Shown here: positions 9,007 to 17,950 of the stretch, one piece after another
How the letters are laid out: every line of letters starts with the position of its first letter
How positions within the stretch are numbered: position 1 is the first letter of the stretch
From: CANHBY01 sp031374415
GTDB taxonomy: Bacteria; Pseudomonadota; Gammaproteobacteria; Burkholderiales; Burkholderiaceae_C
Direction: 5' to 3'
DNA length: 64,000 bases
NCBI GenBank assembly: GCA_031374415.1
Contig: JANMGB010000119.1
Span: 62,001 to 126,000, forward strand
The notes under the pieces: model-generated
The model's database searches: none
What the model saw: only the letters and a program-made list of their open reading frames with translations
Told to the model about the DNA's origin: nothing
Translations under genes and position numbers: made by a program

Positions 9007-9779
9007 GGGTTCATCCTCGCTTTATGTCCTGCGTCAGGAGGGGGGGCCGGGACCCACTGCCCGTCAACCAAGTGCTCGTTCGGCGCAAACTGCGTTTTGT
9101 AAGCCATTTTGGGACTGTGATCAATCCAGTAGCCCAGGTAGAGATGGGGCAGCTTCAACAGCTTGGTTTGCTCGATTTGCCACATCACGTTGTAAGTGCC
9201 GTAGCTGGTTCGCTCTTCGGGCTCGTAGAAGGTGTAGACGGCGGACAGCCCGTCGTTGAGGACATCCAGGATGGACACCATTTTGAGTTTGCCAAGCTCC
9301 TGTCCTGGGGCCGCCGGCTCGCGGAATTCAACCAGCCTTGAGTTGACACGGGTTTGCAGCAGAAACTGAGTGTATTGGTCCACGCTGTCGTGATCCATGC
9401 CGCCACCTTGGTGGCGGCCATTTTGGTAGCGCAGATAGAGCTGATAGTGCTCGCTGAAAAATCCCAGTCGCAAGACGCGTGTCTGCAGCTGGGCATGGGC
9501 CTTCCAGGCGCGACGTTGGCTGCGTGTGGCCTCAAAGGTGGCCACGGGCACGCGCAGCGGCACGCAGGCTTTGCAGCTGTCGCAAAACGGCCGGTAAGTG
9601 AATAAGCCGCTGCGCCGAAAGCCATTGGCCACCAGGCCAGAGTACATGTCAGCCTGGATCAGGTGGCTGGGGGTGGCCACCTGTGAGCGTGCCATGCGGC
9701 CTTCGATGTAGCTGCAGGGGTAGGGCGCCGTGGCGTAGAACTGCAACGACGACAACGGGAGCTCTTTGGGGTGTGTCAC
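9003..9779 (-). CDS. bpt: Aspartate/glutamate leucyltransferase (bacterial Ate1 homologue)
   Basis: Bpt transfers leucine from Leu-tRNA to proteins with N-terminal Asp or Glu, marking them for ClpS/ClpAP degradation. The protein shows the family N-terminus PCSYIEGRMARSQV, the CxxC-containing FCDSCKACVPLRVPV segment, FRRSGLFTYRP, and the C-terminal LYLGYWIDHSPKMAYK block. The GTG at 9779 is chosen because its GTGA overlaps the aat stop by 4 bases and the protein then begins with THPKELPLSSLQFY, giving 258 residues. The upstream in-frame ATG at 9851 would lie deep inside aat. Pairing with aat puts both N-end-rule transferases in one operon. Confidence 0.93.
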   Translation of the reverse strand: MTHPKELPLSSLQFYATAPYPCSYIEGRMARSQVATPSHLIQADMYSGLVANGFRRSGLFTYRPFCDSCKACVPLRVPVATFEATRSQRRAWKAHAQLQTRVLRLGFFSEHYQLYLRYQNGRHQGGGMDHDSVDQYTQFLLQTRVNSRLVEFREPAAPGQELGKLKMVSILDVLNDGLSAVYTFYEPEERTSYGTYNVMWQIEQTKLLKLPHLYLGYWIDHSPKMAYKTQFAPNEHLVDGQWVPAPPPDAGHKARMNP

Positions 9780-10546
9780 GGCGGCGGGGGTAGGGCGGTT
9801 GGGGCAGTGGCGGGTAGAACATGTTCCCACATCGCTGGATGATAGGACCAATCTGCGATGCCAGGTTGGCCCACCTGGACCTGTAACTTTGCCTCAAAGG
9901 TGGTTCTGGGCAGGGCGTGACCGCCCAGTGAGCTCAAATGGGCTGTGCGTTGCTGACAGTCGATCATGGGAACCTGGTGCGCTCGACAAAACGCGACCAA
10001 GGCCGCCAGCGCAATTTTGGAGGCATCGGTGCGGTGCGCGAACATCGATTCGCCAAAAAACATCCGGCCCAATCCGACGCCGTACAAGCCGCCCACGAGC
10101 GTGCCGTCGACCCAGGTTTCGACGCTGTGGGCTATGCCCTGCTCGTGCCATTCACAGTAGGCGTCGATGATGTCGCTGGTGATCCAGGTGCCGTCTTGGC
10201 CCTCGCGCGGCGTTTGGGCGCAGTGCGTCATGACCTGACGAAAGGCGCTGTCGATGCGAATTTCGCAGCGCATGGAGCGGCGAAATGCGGACAGGGTTTT
10301 GCGCAGCGAGCGCGACACTTTGAAGTCCTCGGTGAACAGCACCATGCGGGGGTCGGGCGACCACCACAACACGGGTTGATCGATGTTGAACCAGGGAAAA
10401 ATGCCGCGTGTGTAGGCCTGCATCAGTCGCTCGGGGGTGAGCCGGCCCCCGGCGGCCAGCAGGCCCGGCGCCTCGGAGCCCGCAGGCCAGGCCAATTTCG
10501 TGTCGGGGAAGGGCTCGGTGGCGTCGTTCAGCCAGGTCAGCATCAT
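9776..10546 (-). CDS. aat: Leucyl/phenylalanyl-tRNA-protein transferase
   Basis: Aat adds Leu or Phe to proteins with N-terminal Arg or Lys, the classical bacterial N-end-rule step feeding ClpS. The 256-residue product carries the family signatures GLLAAGGRLTPERLMQAYTRGIFPWF, QPVLWWSPDPRMVL, GTWITSDIIDAYCEWH, GGLYGVGLGRMFFGESMF and the C-terminal MIDCQQRTAHLSSLGG. Two adjacent ATG codons (10546, 10543) are possible starts. It lies 8 bases after mltB and overlaps the bpt start by 4 bases. Confidence 0.95.
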   Translation of the reverse strand: MMLTWLNDATEPFPDTKLAWPAGSEAPGLLAAGGRLTPERLMQAYTRGIFPWFNIDQPVLWWSPDPRMVLFTEDFKVSRSLRKTLSAFRRSMRCEIRIDSAFRQVMTHCAQTPREGQDGTWITSDIIDAYCEWHEQGIAHSVETWVDGTLVGGLYGVGLGRMFFGESMFAHRTDASKIALAALVAFCRAHQVPMIDCQQRTAHLSSLGGHALPRTTFEAKLQVQVGQPGIADWSYHPAMWEHVLPATAPTALPPPP

Positions 10547-10554
10547 CCTGCGGA

Positions 10555-11631
10555 TTATGGGGTTTTGGCGGGCGAGCGGGCTTCGCGCAGGGCGTCGCCC
10601 AGGGCAATCACGGCCATCGCGTAGTAGCTGGACCAGTTGTAGCGGGTGATGGCGTAAAAGTTGCTGGTGCCTGCGACATAGCTGGGTGCGGCATCGCCGT
10701 TTTGCAGCAGCACCAGGGCCAGTTTGCCCGGATGTTCCAGTGCGGCTGCGGGCAGGCGAGCGCCTTGGTCGATGAACTCTTGCGGCGAGAACAGCGGCAC
10801 GATGTCGGGGCCCAGCAGCGTGGTAAGCGGCTCGTTGTAGACGGGCGGTGTGACCTCAAAATGGGTGGGCCAGCCGCGCTGCCAGCCAAACTGCGACAAG
10901 TAGTTGGCCACGCTGCCGACGACGTCTGCGGGGCTGTTGAGCAGGTCGATGCGGCCATTGCCATCGAAATCGACAGCGTATTTTTGAAGGCTGCTGGGCA
11001 TGAACTGGGGCATGCCTACAGCGCCCGCAAAGCTGCCGCGCAGGCTGAGAGGGTCGACTTGGTCTTTGCGGGCCAAGATCAGCAGGGCCTCGAGCTCGCT
11101 ACGAAAATAGGGGCTGCGGTCGCTGCGCCCTGTCGGAAAATCGAAAGCCAGTGTGGACAAGGCATCGAGCACGCGAAAGTTGCCGGTTTGCTGGCCGTAG
11201 ATGCTCTCGACCCCCAAAATTCCCATGACGATGGACGCAGGCACGCCGTAGCGCTGCTCGGCGCGGTCGAGCCAGCGTTCGTTGGCGCGCCAAAAAGCCA
11301 AGCCAGCACGCAGCCGAACGGGCTCGACCATGCGCGCTCGGTAGACGGCCCAGTTTTTGGTCGGGCTGGCGGTGGCGGGCATGATCAGCCGGGCGACGGT
11401 GGACTGGTAGCGTGCTTGTTGCAGCGTGCTGATCACCCAGGATTTTCGCCAACCGTGTTTCTCAGCCATGCTGCTGGCAAATTCCTGCATGTCCTCGCGC
11501 TGGGCATAGGGTTGGTCGGCGCTGGGCTGCGCTTGCGCTGAGGCAATGGGCTGCAGAGCGAGCAAGGCCAGTGCAGTGGCACAAGCGGCGCGCCATAGGG
11601 GTCGGCGATAAGGTGTCGAGGTCATGGGCAT
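10555..11631 (-). CDS. mltB: Lytic murein transglycosylase B
   Basis: It cleaves the MurNAc-GlcNAc bond of peptidoglycan in the periplasm. The 358-residue product has an N-terminal signal peptide (RAACATALALLALQPIASAQAQ) without a lipobox Cys, so it is predicted soluble or exported rather than lipid-anchored as in E. coli MltB. The catalytic Glu is in ASIVMGILGVESIYGQQTG. Further family motifs are GSFAGAVGMPQFMPSS, the FDGNGRIDL loop and the C-terminal YNWSSYYAMAV. ATG at 11631 or 11625 can start the protein. It heads the aat-bpt run and follows xdhC by 28 bases. Confidence 0.93.
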   Translation of the reverse strand: MPMTSTPYRRPLWRAACATALALLALQPIASAQAQPSADQPYAQREDMQEFASSMAEKHGWRKSWVISTLQQARYQSTVARLIMPATASPTKNWAVYRARMVEPVRLRAGLAFWRANERWLDRAEQRYGVPASIVMGILGVESIYGQQTGNFRVLDALSTLAFDFPTGRSDRSPYFRSELEALLILARKDQVDPLSLRGSFAGAVGMPQFMPSSLQKYAVDFDGNGRIDLLNSPADVVGSVANYLSQFGWQRGWPTHFEVTPPVYNEPLTTLLGPDIVPLFSPQEFIDQGARLPAAALEHPGKLALVLLQNGDAAPSYVAGTSNFYAITRYNWSSYYAMAVIALGDALREARSPAKTP

Positions 11632-11659
11632 GCAGGGCGGTCAGCTATCGATTCTAGGG

Positions 11660-12568
11660 TCATGAGATGGGATGCTCATGGCGCTGAGAGTAGGGTGGGT
11701 CTGACGACATTTTTGCGCACGTTGCTTGCACCTCGAAACCCATGGCTATGTGCTGCAACAGTTGCGCCACCACGCTCACAGCAATCACCTCGGGTTGTTT
11801 GCCCATGATGCCTTCCACCCCGATGGGGCAGGTGAGTTTGGCGATTGCCTCAGTTGGCAGCCCGCGGCGCTCAAAGTGTTGAATGAAGCGCTGGCGTTTG
11901 GTTGATGAGCCGATCAAGCCCAGATAGGCAAAGTCGCCACGGCGCAGGATGGCCTCGGTGATGCGCTGGTCCAGATCATGGCGGTGGGTGAGCACGAGGT
12001 AGCACGCTTGGGGCGGCGCGTGGCGCACCTCCGCCTCGACCGTGTCGACACACAGACGTTGCCACTGAGACGGCCAGGGGCTGAGGCAGGGGAACTCGCT
12101 CTCGCGTTCATCAATCCAGTCCACACGGACGTCCAGCGTGCTCAGCACGTTAGCGATGGCCCGGCCGACGTGGCCCGCGCCATAGAGCTGCAGGTGAAAC
12201 AGGGGGCGGGGCAGGGGCCAGGCCGCCCAGGTGGCTTCGTTGAGCGGGCGGTAGCTCAGCTCGACCGTGCCGCCGCAGCATTGGCCTAATGAGGGCCCCA
12301 GGGCATGGTGTTCGGTGTGATGCGCGTGTGAGCTGGGCTTGCCGGCTTGCAGCATCGCCCGCGCCGTCTGGATGGCGCGCAGCTCAAGGTGCCCGCCGCC
12401 GATGGAGCCTGCCGTGTGCTCGGCGGATACCGCCATGCGCGTGCCTGCCGGGCGGGGCGCTGAGCCTCGCACTTGGGTGATTTCAATGACGATGGCAGGC
12501 TGACCTTGGGCCAGCCATTGCCCCGCTTGGTGGCGGGTTCGGCTGTCCATCGCCAGGTGTTCGCTCAT
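11660..12568 (-). CDS. xdhC: Xanthine dehydrogenase accessory protein XdhC
   Basis: XdhC binds molybdenum cofactor, promotes its sulfuration and inserts it into xanthine dehydrogenase. The 302 residues show the N-terminal XdhC/CoxI domain (VRGSAPRPAGTRMAVS, GSIGGGHLE, LGQCCGGTVEL) and the C-terminal Rossmann-like domain (LYGAGHVGRAIANVL, YLGLIGSSTKRQRF, CPIGVEGIMGKQPEVIAVSV). Its ATG overlaps the stop of the xdhAB gene by 4 bases, so it is translationally coupled to its client. Confidence 0.93.
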   Translation of the reverse strand: MSEHLAMDSRTRHQAGQWLAQGQPAIVIEITQVRGSAPRPAGTRMAVSAEHTAGSIGGGHLELRAIQTARAMLQAGKPSSHAHHTEHHALGPSLGQCCGGTVELSYRPLNEATWAAWPLPRPLFHLQLYGAGHVGRAIANVLSTLDVRVDWIDERESEFPCLSPWPSQWQRLCVDTVEAEVRHAPPQACYLVLTHRHDLDQRITEAILRRGDFAYLGLIGSSTKRQRFIQHFERRGLPTEAIAKLTCPIGVEGIMGKQPEVIAVSVVAQLLQHIAMGFEVQATCAKMSSDPPYSQRHEHPIS

Positions 12569-15500
12569 GGGGTGCTGCAGGCTTGCACTGCTTTGATCGC
12601 CGCGCGCAGGGCCTCGCTGGTGGCCGGGGCGCGCAGCGGGGGATCGACGCGGTGCTCAGCGAGCGATGAGACCGCATCGCGCAGCGCCAAGAACACGCTG
12701 AACGCCAGCAACAGCGGCGGCTCGCCCACGGCTTTGCTGCGATGGATGCTGTCTTGCACGTTGCTGTTGTTAAACAAGTGCACCTGAAAAATCTCCGGGC
12801 TGTCGTTGGCTGTGGGGATTTTGTAGGTGCTCGGTGCATGCGTCATCAGCTGCCGACTGGTGGCGTTCCAGACCAACTCTTCGGTGGTCAACCAGCCCAT
12901 GCCTTGAATGAATGCACCTTCGATTTGACCGATGTCGATGGCGGGGTTTAGTGAGGTGCCCACGTCGTGCAGGATGTCGGTGCGCAGCAGCTTCCACTCG
13001 CCGGTGAGGGTGTCGAGGATCACCTCGCTCACGGCAGCACCGTAAGCAAAATAGAAAAAGGGATGGCCTTGCATGGTGCTGCGATCCCAGTGCAGCTGGG
13101 GCGTGGCGTAGTGGCCGTCGCTCCAGAGTTGCACCCGGGCCTGGTAGGCGTGCATCACGAGCTCGTGAAAGGGCAGGCTGTGTGAGCCGAGCACCACGGT
13201 GTTGTCCTTGAACTGGACGTCGCTTTCCGCCCCACTGGCACCCAGGTGGCGCAGGGCGAAAGCGGCCAGGCGTTGTTTGATTTGGCGTGCGGCGTCTTGC
13301 GCGGCTTTGCCGTTCAGATCGCTGCCGGTGGAGGCCGCTGTGGCCGAGGTGTTGACGACTTTGTGGGTGTCTGTGGCCGTCATGCGCACGCACTCAAACG
13401 ACACGCCCAACTCATGCGCCACGATCTGGGCTACTTTGGTGTGCAGGCCCTGGCCCATCTCCGTGCCGCCGTGGTTCACGAGGATGGAGCCGTCTGTGTA
13501 AACGTGAACCAAGGCTCCCGCCTGGTTGAGGTGCGAGACGTTGAATGAAATGCCAAACTTGACCGGCGTCAGGGCCAGGCCACGGCGCAACACCGGGCTG
13601 CTGCGATTGAATCGCGCAATCTCTTGGCGCCGCGCGGCGTAGCCACTGCGGCTGAGCAGTTGCTCGGTCAGGGGCTCGATGACGTTGTCTTGCAGCGGTT
13701 GGCCATAGGGTGTGGTGTGGCGCTCGGTGGTGCCGTAGTAGTTGATGCGTCGTACAGCCAGTGGATCTTTGCCCAGGGCGCGGGCGATGTTGTCGAGGAT
13801 GACCTCGATGGCCAGCGCCCCTTGTGGGCCGCCAAACCCGCGGAAGGCGGTGTTGCTCTGGGTGTTGGTGCGGGCGCAGTAGCCGTGAATGGCCACATGC
13901 GGCAGCCAATAGGCATTGTCAAAGTGGCACAGCGCGCGGCTCATCACCGGGCCGGACAGGTCCGCAGAGAACCCTGCGTTGGCCACCATGTTGATCTCGA
14001 CCCCTTTGACGCGACCCTCATCGTCATAGCCCACCTCGAAGGCATAGTCAAAGCCATGCCGCCCACCCGTCACGAGGAAGTCATCATCGCGATCCAGACG
14101 CAGCTTGACAGGCCGCCCGAGGTGACGCGCGGCAATGGCGGCCACGCAAGCAGGCAGCGCCGATTGAGATTCTTTGCCCCCAAAACCCCCGCCCATGCGG
14201 CGACACTCGATCTGCACCTGGTGGGCCTGCAAGTTCAGAGCGTGTGCCACCGCATGCTGCATCTCGGTGGGGTGCTGGGTAGAGCAATGCAGCTTGATTT
14301 GATGATCTTCTTGGGGCAGGGCGTAGGAGATCTGACCCTCCAGGTAAAAATGTTCTTGGCCGCCGACGCTTTGCGTGCCGCGAAGCCGGTGCGGCGCTTG
14401 GGCGATGGCTTGCAGCGCATCGCCGCGGCGCAGGTGCATGGGTGGCAACACATACTGCTGCGCCGCATGCGCAGCCAAGGGGCTCAGCACCGCCGGCAGC
14501 GGGTCGATGCGGATCACCTGGGCGGCTTGAGCGGCGGCGCGCCGTGCGAGCTCGCGATCAGTGGCAATGACAGCGAACACGGGCTGGCCCAGGTAGTGCA
14601 CTGTGCCGTGGGCCAAGATGGGGTCGTCGTGAATCAGGGGCCCGCAATCATTGCGGCCGGGGATGTCGGCCGCTGTCAGGACGGCCACGACCCCGGGCAG
14701 GGTCTGGAGGGCCGCCACATCAATGCCCAAGAGCGTGCCGTGGGCCACGGGCGACAAACCCAGCGCCGCATGCAAGGTGCCTGAAGCCTCCAGGATGTCG
14801 TCGACATAGGTGGCCTCACCCCGCACATGCAGTGCGGCCGATTCGTGGGCGCGTGCGGTGCCCACCTCACCCGTGGCGGCCAGGCTGCTGCCACGCTGTA
14901 GCGCTGAGACGCTGGCTGCGGCAGGCGCAGGCGGAAGCTGTCCCACATGAAGCTGCGAGGCCCCCAGCGGCGATTGGTCACGCGTTTCCAACCAGAACCG
15001 CCACAACAGTTGCTGCGCCACGTCAAGGCGATAGGCCGCGCTGGCGCGCATGTCGCTCAGGGGGGTGAAATCCTGGGCCAGGGCCAGCATGGCTTGGCGG
15101 ACGGTGGCCTCGGTCCAGGGCTGACCGTGCAGCGCCGCTTCGGCATGCGCCGCACGCTGAACCACCGCGGCCATGCCGCCAAAGGCCAAACGTGCGGCTT
15201 GCACGAGCTTGACGGGTTGACCGTCGGCAGGATCGAGCGTGACGGCCAGGCCCGCGCACACTGCCGAGATGTCGCAGTCAAAGCGCTTCGAGATCTTGTA
15301 GCTGCGCAGCTGGGTGTTCGCCGCGGGCAGGGGCACGATGATGCCTTCAATGAACTCGCCCGGTGCCAACTGATTGCGCAGGTAGCCCAGGTAAAACTCA
15401 GCCAGGGGGACGTCACGTTGCGCGGTGCCTTGCCGAAGGGTGAGTTGGGCGTCCAGTGCCATCAGCACCGGGGCGCAGTCGCCCACGGGTGAGCCGTTGG

Positions 15501-16482
15501 CCAGGTTGCCTCCCATCGTGCCCGCGTGGCGGACCGGGGGTGAGCCAAAGCGGCGCCACAGATCGTGCACCTCATGCACAGCGTCGCTCAGGGCGCGCCA
15601 AGCGTCCTCCAGGCGCGCGCCTGCGCCAATCCATAGCGTGCTGCCGCGGGTTTCAATGCGGCGCAAGGCCTGCACCTCGTTGAGTGAAATCAATACCGGC
15701 AGATCACGGAACTGCTTGGTCACCCACAGGCCGATGTCGGTGCAGCCCGCCAACAGCCGGGCGTGTGGATGGTCGTGGACCAGGGTGGCCAGGGCGTCCA
15801 GCGTGCGGGGTGCATGAAAACGCTCAGGGGCCCGACCTGGCTGGGCGGGGTGGGAGGCGGCGTAGTTCAGGGGCGGGGCCTGGCGCAGCTCACGCAGGGC
15901 GGCTTCCACAGGGGCGGTGTTCCAGCGTGCCACGGGCAGCTCGAACATGCGCAGTCCGGCCTCCAGAATCGGCCGGTAGCCGGTGCACCGACACAGGTTG
16001 CCGGACAGCTCATCGGCCAGCGCCTGCCGAGTCGGGCGTGTGCCGGCCTCACAGTGCCGCTCGTAGCAAGCGGCCAGAGACATCACAAACCCCGGCGTGC
16101 AAAACCCGCACTGGGAGCCGTGGCAATCGACCAGGGCCTGTTGCGCCGGGTGCATGCTCGGGCCAGGGCCAGACAAGCGTTTCAAATCTTCGACCGTGAG
16201 CAAGGCTTTGCCGTCGAGCATGGGCAAGAGCTGGATACAGGCATTGACCGTGCGCAAGCTCAAGCCACCCACCGTGGCCTGCGCGGCGTCGCTCAACTCG
16301 GCCACCCAAACCGTACAGGCGCCGCAGTCGCCCTCGGCGCAGCCCTCTTTGGTGCCGCTGCAGCCGGCATCAAAGCGCAGCCAGTTCAAGACGGTGTGCG
16401 TGGGGTAGGCCCCGTCGACGCTGACGATCTGGTCGCGGTGATAGAAACGAATCGCTCGGGTCTGTTCCATGATCGTGGTCAT
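12565..16482 (-). CDS. xdhAB: Xanthine dehydrogenase, small and large subunits fused in one chain
   Basis: It oxidises hypoxanthine to xanthine to urate. One open frame of about 1305 residues holds the whole enzyme: plant-type [2Fe-2S] site (GCSGTKEGCAEGDCGACTV), second [2Fe-2S] site (CHGSQCGFCTPGF ... NLCRCTGYRPI), FAD domain (LLAGCTDIG, GGNLANGSPVGDCAP), a linker of about 50 Ala/Pro-rich residues, then the Mo-binding domains (RGEATYVDD, GGGFGGKESQ, FRGFGGPQGAL) and the catalytic-Glu motif AVGEPPLL near the C-terminus. Bacterial XDH is usually two proteins, XdhA about 490 and XdhB about 780 residues. The start is uncertain: ATG 16482 chosen, 16470 and 16527 possible, none with a clear Shine-Dalgarno. 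A sequencing error removing a stop cannot be excluded, but reading frame and linker look natural. Confidence 0.9.
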   Translation of the reverse strand: MTTIMEQTRAIRFYHRDQIVSVDGAYPTHTVLNWLRFDAGCSGTKEGCAEGDCGACTVWVAELSDAAQATVGGLSLRTVNACIQLLPMLDGKALLTVEDLKRLSGPGPSMHPAQQALVDCHGSQCGFCTPGFVMSLAACYERHCEAGTRPTRQALADELSGNLCRCTGYRPILEAGLRMFELPVARWNTAPVEAALRELRQAPPLNYAASHPAQPGRAPERFHAPRTLDALATLVHDHPHARLLAGCTDIGLWVTKQFRDLPVLISLNEVQALRRIETRGSTLWIGAGARLEDAWRALSDAVHEVHDLWRRFGSPPVRHAGTMGGNLANGSPVGDCAPVLMALDAQLTLRQGTAQRDVPLAEFYLGYLRNQLAPGEFIEGIIVPLPAANTQLRSYKISKRFDCDISAVCAGLAVTLDPADGQPVKLVQAARLAFGGMAAVVQRAAHAEAALHGQPWTEATVRQAMLALAQDFTPLSDMRASAAYRLDVAQQLLWRFWLETRDQSPLGASQLHVGQLPPAPAAASVSALQRGSSLAATGEVGTARAHESAALHVRGEATYVDDILEASGTLHAALGLSPVAHGTLLGIDVAALQTLPGVVAVLTAADIPGRNDCGPLIHDDPILAHGTVHYLGQPVFAVIATDRELARRAAAQAAQVIRIDPLPAVLSPLAAHAAQQYVLPPMHLRRGDALQAIAQAPHRLRGTQSVGGQEHFYLEGQISYALPQEDHQIKLHCSTQHPTEMQHAVAHALNLQAHQVQIECRRMGGGFGGKESQSALPACVAAIAARHLGRPVKLRLDRDDDFLVTGGRHGFDYAFEVGYDDEGRVKGVEINMVANAGFSADLSGPVMSRALCHFDNAYWLPHVAIHGYCARTNTQSNTAFRGFGGPQGALAIEVILDNIARALGKDPLAVRRINYYGTTERHTTPYGQPLQDNVIEPLTEQLLSRSGYAARRQEIARFNRSSPVLRRGLALTPVKFGISFNVSHLNQAGALVHVYTDGSILVNHGGTEMGQGLHTKVAQIVAHELGVSFECVRMTATDTHKVVNTSATAASTGSDLNGKAAQDAARQIKQRLAAFALRHLGASGAESDVQFKDNTVVLGSHSLPFHELVMHAYQARVQLWSDGHYATPQLHWDRSTMQGHPFFYFAYGAAVSEVILDTLTGEWKLLRTDILHDVGTSLNPAIDIGQIEGAFIQGMGWLTTEELVWNATSRQLMTHAPSTYKIPTANDSPEIFQVHLFNNSNVQDSIHRSKAVGEPPLLLAFSVFLALRDAVSSLAEHRVDPPLRAPATSEALRAAIKAVQACSTP

Positions 16483-16633
16483 TGCGGGACGAGACGGAGA
16501 TTGGCCTACCTCGGGGGTCGGTCGCATAATCGGTCAACTCACGTGGGGGTTCGACTGCGCGGATGCTTGAGTCCAGTGTAGCGAACACCTTGTGTGCACG
16601 GTGTGACTTCGATGCCCTGTCAGGAGACAGCGA

Positions 16634-17935
16634 ATGAGCTTGCAGCGTCTAGCGCTTCGTGGTGACTTGTTGGATTTCACCCAAGACCCGGGTTGGGGCT
16701 TGCCCCACGAGGCGCCCGGCGTGCGCTTTCGTCCAGACCACTGGCTGCTGATTGAATCCGGTCGCATTGTGGGCGCGAGCCTGGATGCACCGGACGAGCG
16801 TTGGCAGCGCCTGGATCACCGAGGCCGATTGATTCTCCCGGGGTTCATCGACACCCATGTGCACAGCCCCCAGTTGGACGTGATTGCCTCCAGCGGCACC
16901 GAGTTGCTGGACTGGCTCACCACCTACACCTTTCCTGCGGAGCTGCGCTATGCCGACCCCGAGGTCGCAGCGCTTGGGGCGCAGCGTTTCATCAGCGCCT
17001 TGTTGGCGCATGGCACGACGGCGGCGGTGGTGTTTCCGACGGTGCACAAGGTGTCGGTCGAAGCCTTGTTCACTGCTGCGCAAGCGCAGGGCATGCGGCT
17101 GATTTCGGGCCAGTGCCTCATGGATCGCCATGCGCCGCAGGGGCTGCTCGATACGGTGGCCCAGGGCGAGCGCGATGCGGTGGACTTGATCGCGCGCTGG
17201 CATGGCCGTGATCGTCTGGCCTATGCCTTGACGGTGCGTTTTGCACCGACCAGCACGCCCCAGCAACTGCAGATGGCGGGCAAACTGTTGGCCGCGCATG
17301 CGGGCACGTACCTGCAGACCCACGTGGCCGAGAACCGCGCTGAAGTGCAGTGGGTGGCGGCGCTGTTTCCCGAAGCGCGCAGCTATTTGGATGTCTACCA
17401 TCAAGCCCATCTATTGACCGAGCGTTCCGTGTTGGCCCACGGCATCTGGCTGGACGACGATGACCACGCCTTGCTGCATGACACCGGCGCGCAGATTGCC
17501 TTTTGCCCATCGAGCAATTTGTTTTTGGGCAGTGGCTTGTTGGACTGGGCCCGCTTGGCACGACATCGGGTTAGCGTGAGCATGGCCACTGACGTGGGCG
17601 GCGGCACGTCGCTGTCGATGCTGCGCACCCTGGCTGATGCCTACAAGGTGCAAGCCTTGCAGGGCACCCGCCTAAGCGCCTGGAAGGCGCTGTACACCGC
17701 CACGCGCGGTGCAGCGCAGCAGCTTCAGTTGTCGCATGAAGTGGGCAGTTTGGAAAACGGCACCCTGGCTGACATCACGGTCTGGGACTGGGCTGTGGGG
17801 CCGGTTGCGAAGCAACGTGATGCCTTGGTGCGTGATCTGCACGAACGAGTTTTTGCCTGGATGATTTTGGGCGATGAGCGCAACTTGGTGGGCACCTGGG
17901 TGGCGGGTGTGCCATGCCATGAGCGCAACGCCTGA
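16634..17935 (+). CDS. guaD: Guanine deaminase
   Basis: It deaminates guanine to xanthine, feeding the divergent xdh genes. The 433-residue amidohydrolase has the metal motif PGFIDTHVHSPQ, the SGTELLDWLTTYTFPAE region typical of guanine deaminases, the LQTHVAENRAEVQW, LAHGIWL and FCPSSNLFLGSG blocks and the catalytic-Asp segment MATDVGGGTSLSML. ATG 16634 is preceded by AGGAGA at good spacing. It is separated from the xdhAB start by about 150 bases that must contain both promoters. Its stop lies 15 bases from the convergent methyltransferase gene. Confidence 0.95.
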   Translation: MSLQRLALRGDLLDFTQDPGWGLPHEAPGVRFRPDHWLLIESGRIVGASLDAPDERWQRLDHRGRLILPGFIDTHVHSPQLDVIASSGTELLDWLTTYTFPAELRYADPEVAALGAQRFISALLAHGTTAAVVFPTVHKVSVEALFTAAQAQGMRLISGQCLMDRHAPQGLLDTVAQGERDAVDLIARWHGRDRLAYALTVRFAPTSTPQQLQMAGKLLAAHAGTYLQTHVAENRAEVQWVAALFPEARSYLDVYHQAHLLTERSVLAHGIWLDDDDHALLHDTGAQIAFCPSSNLFLGSGLLDWARLARHRVSVSMATDVGGGTSLSMLRTLADAYKVQALQGTRLSAWKALYTATRGAAQQLQLSHEVGSLENGTLADITVWDWAVGPVAKQRDALVRDLHERVFAWMILGDERNLVGTWVAGVPCHERNA

Positions 17936-17950
17936 GCGGCTCGTTGCCAC

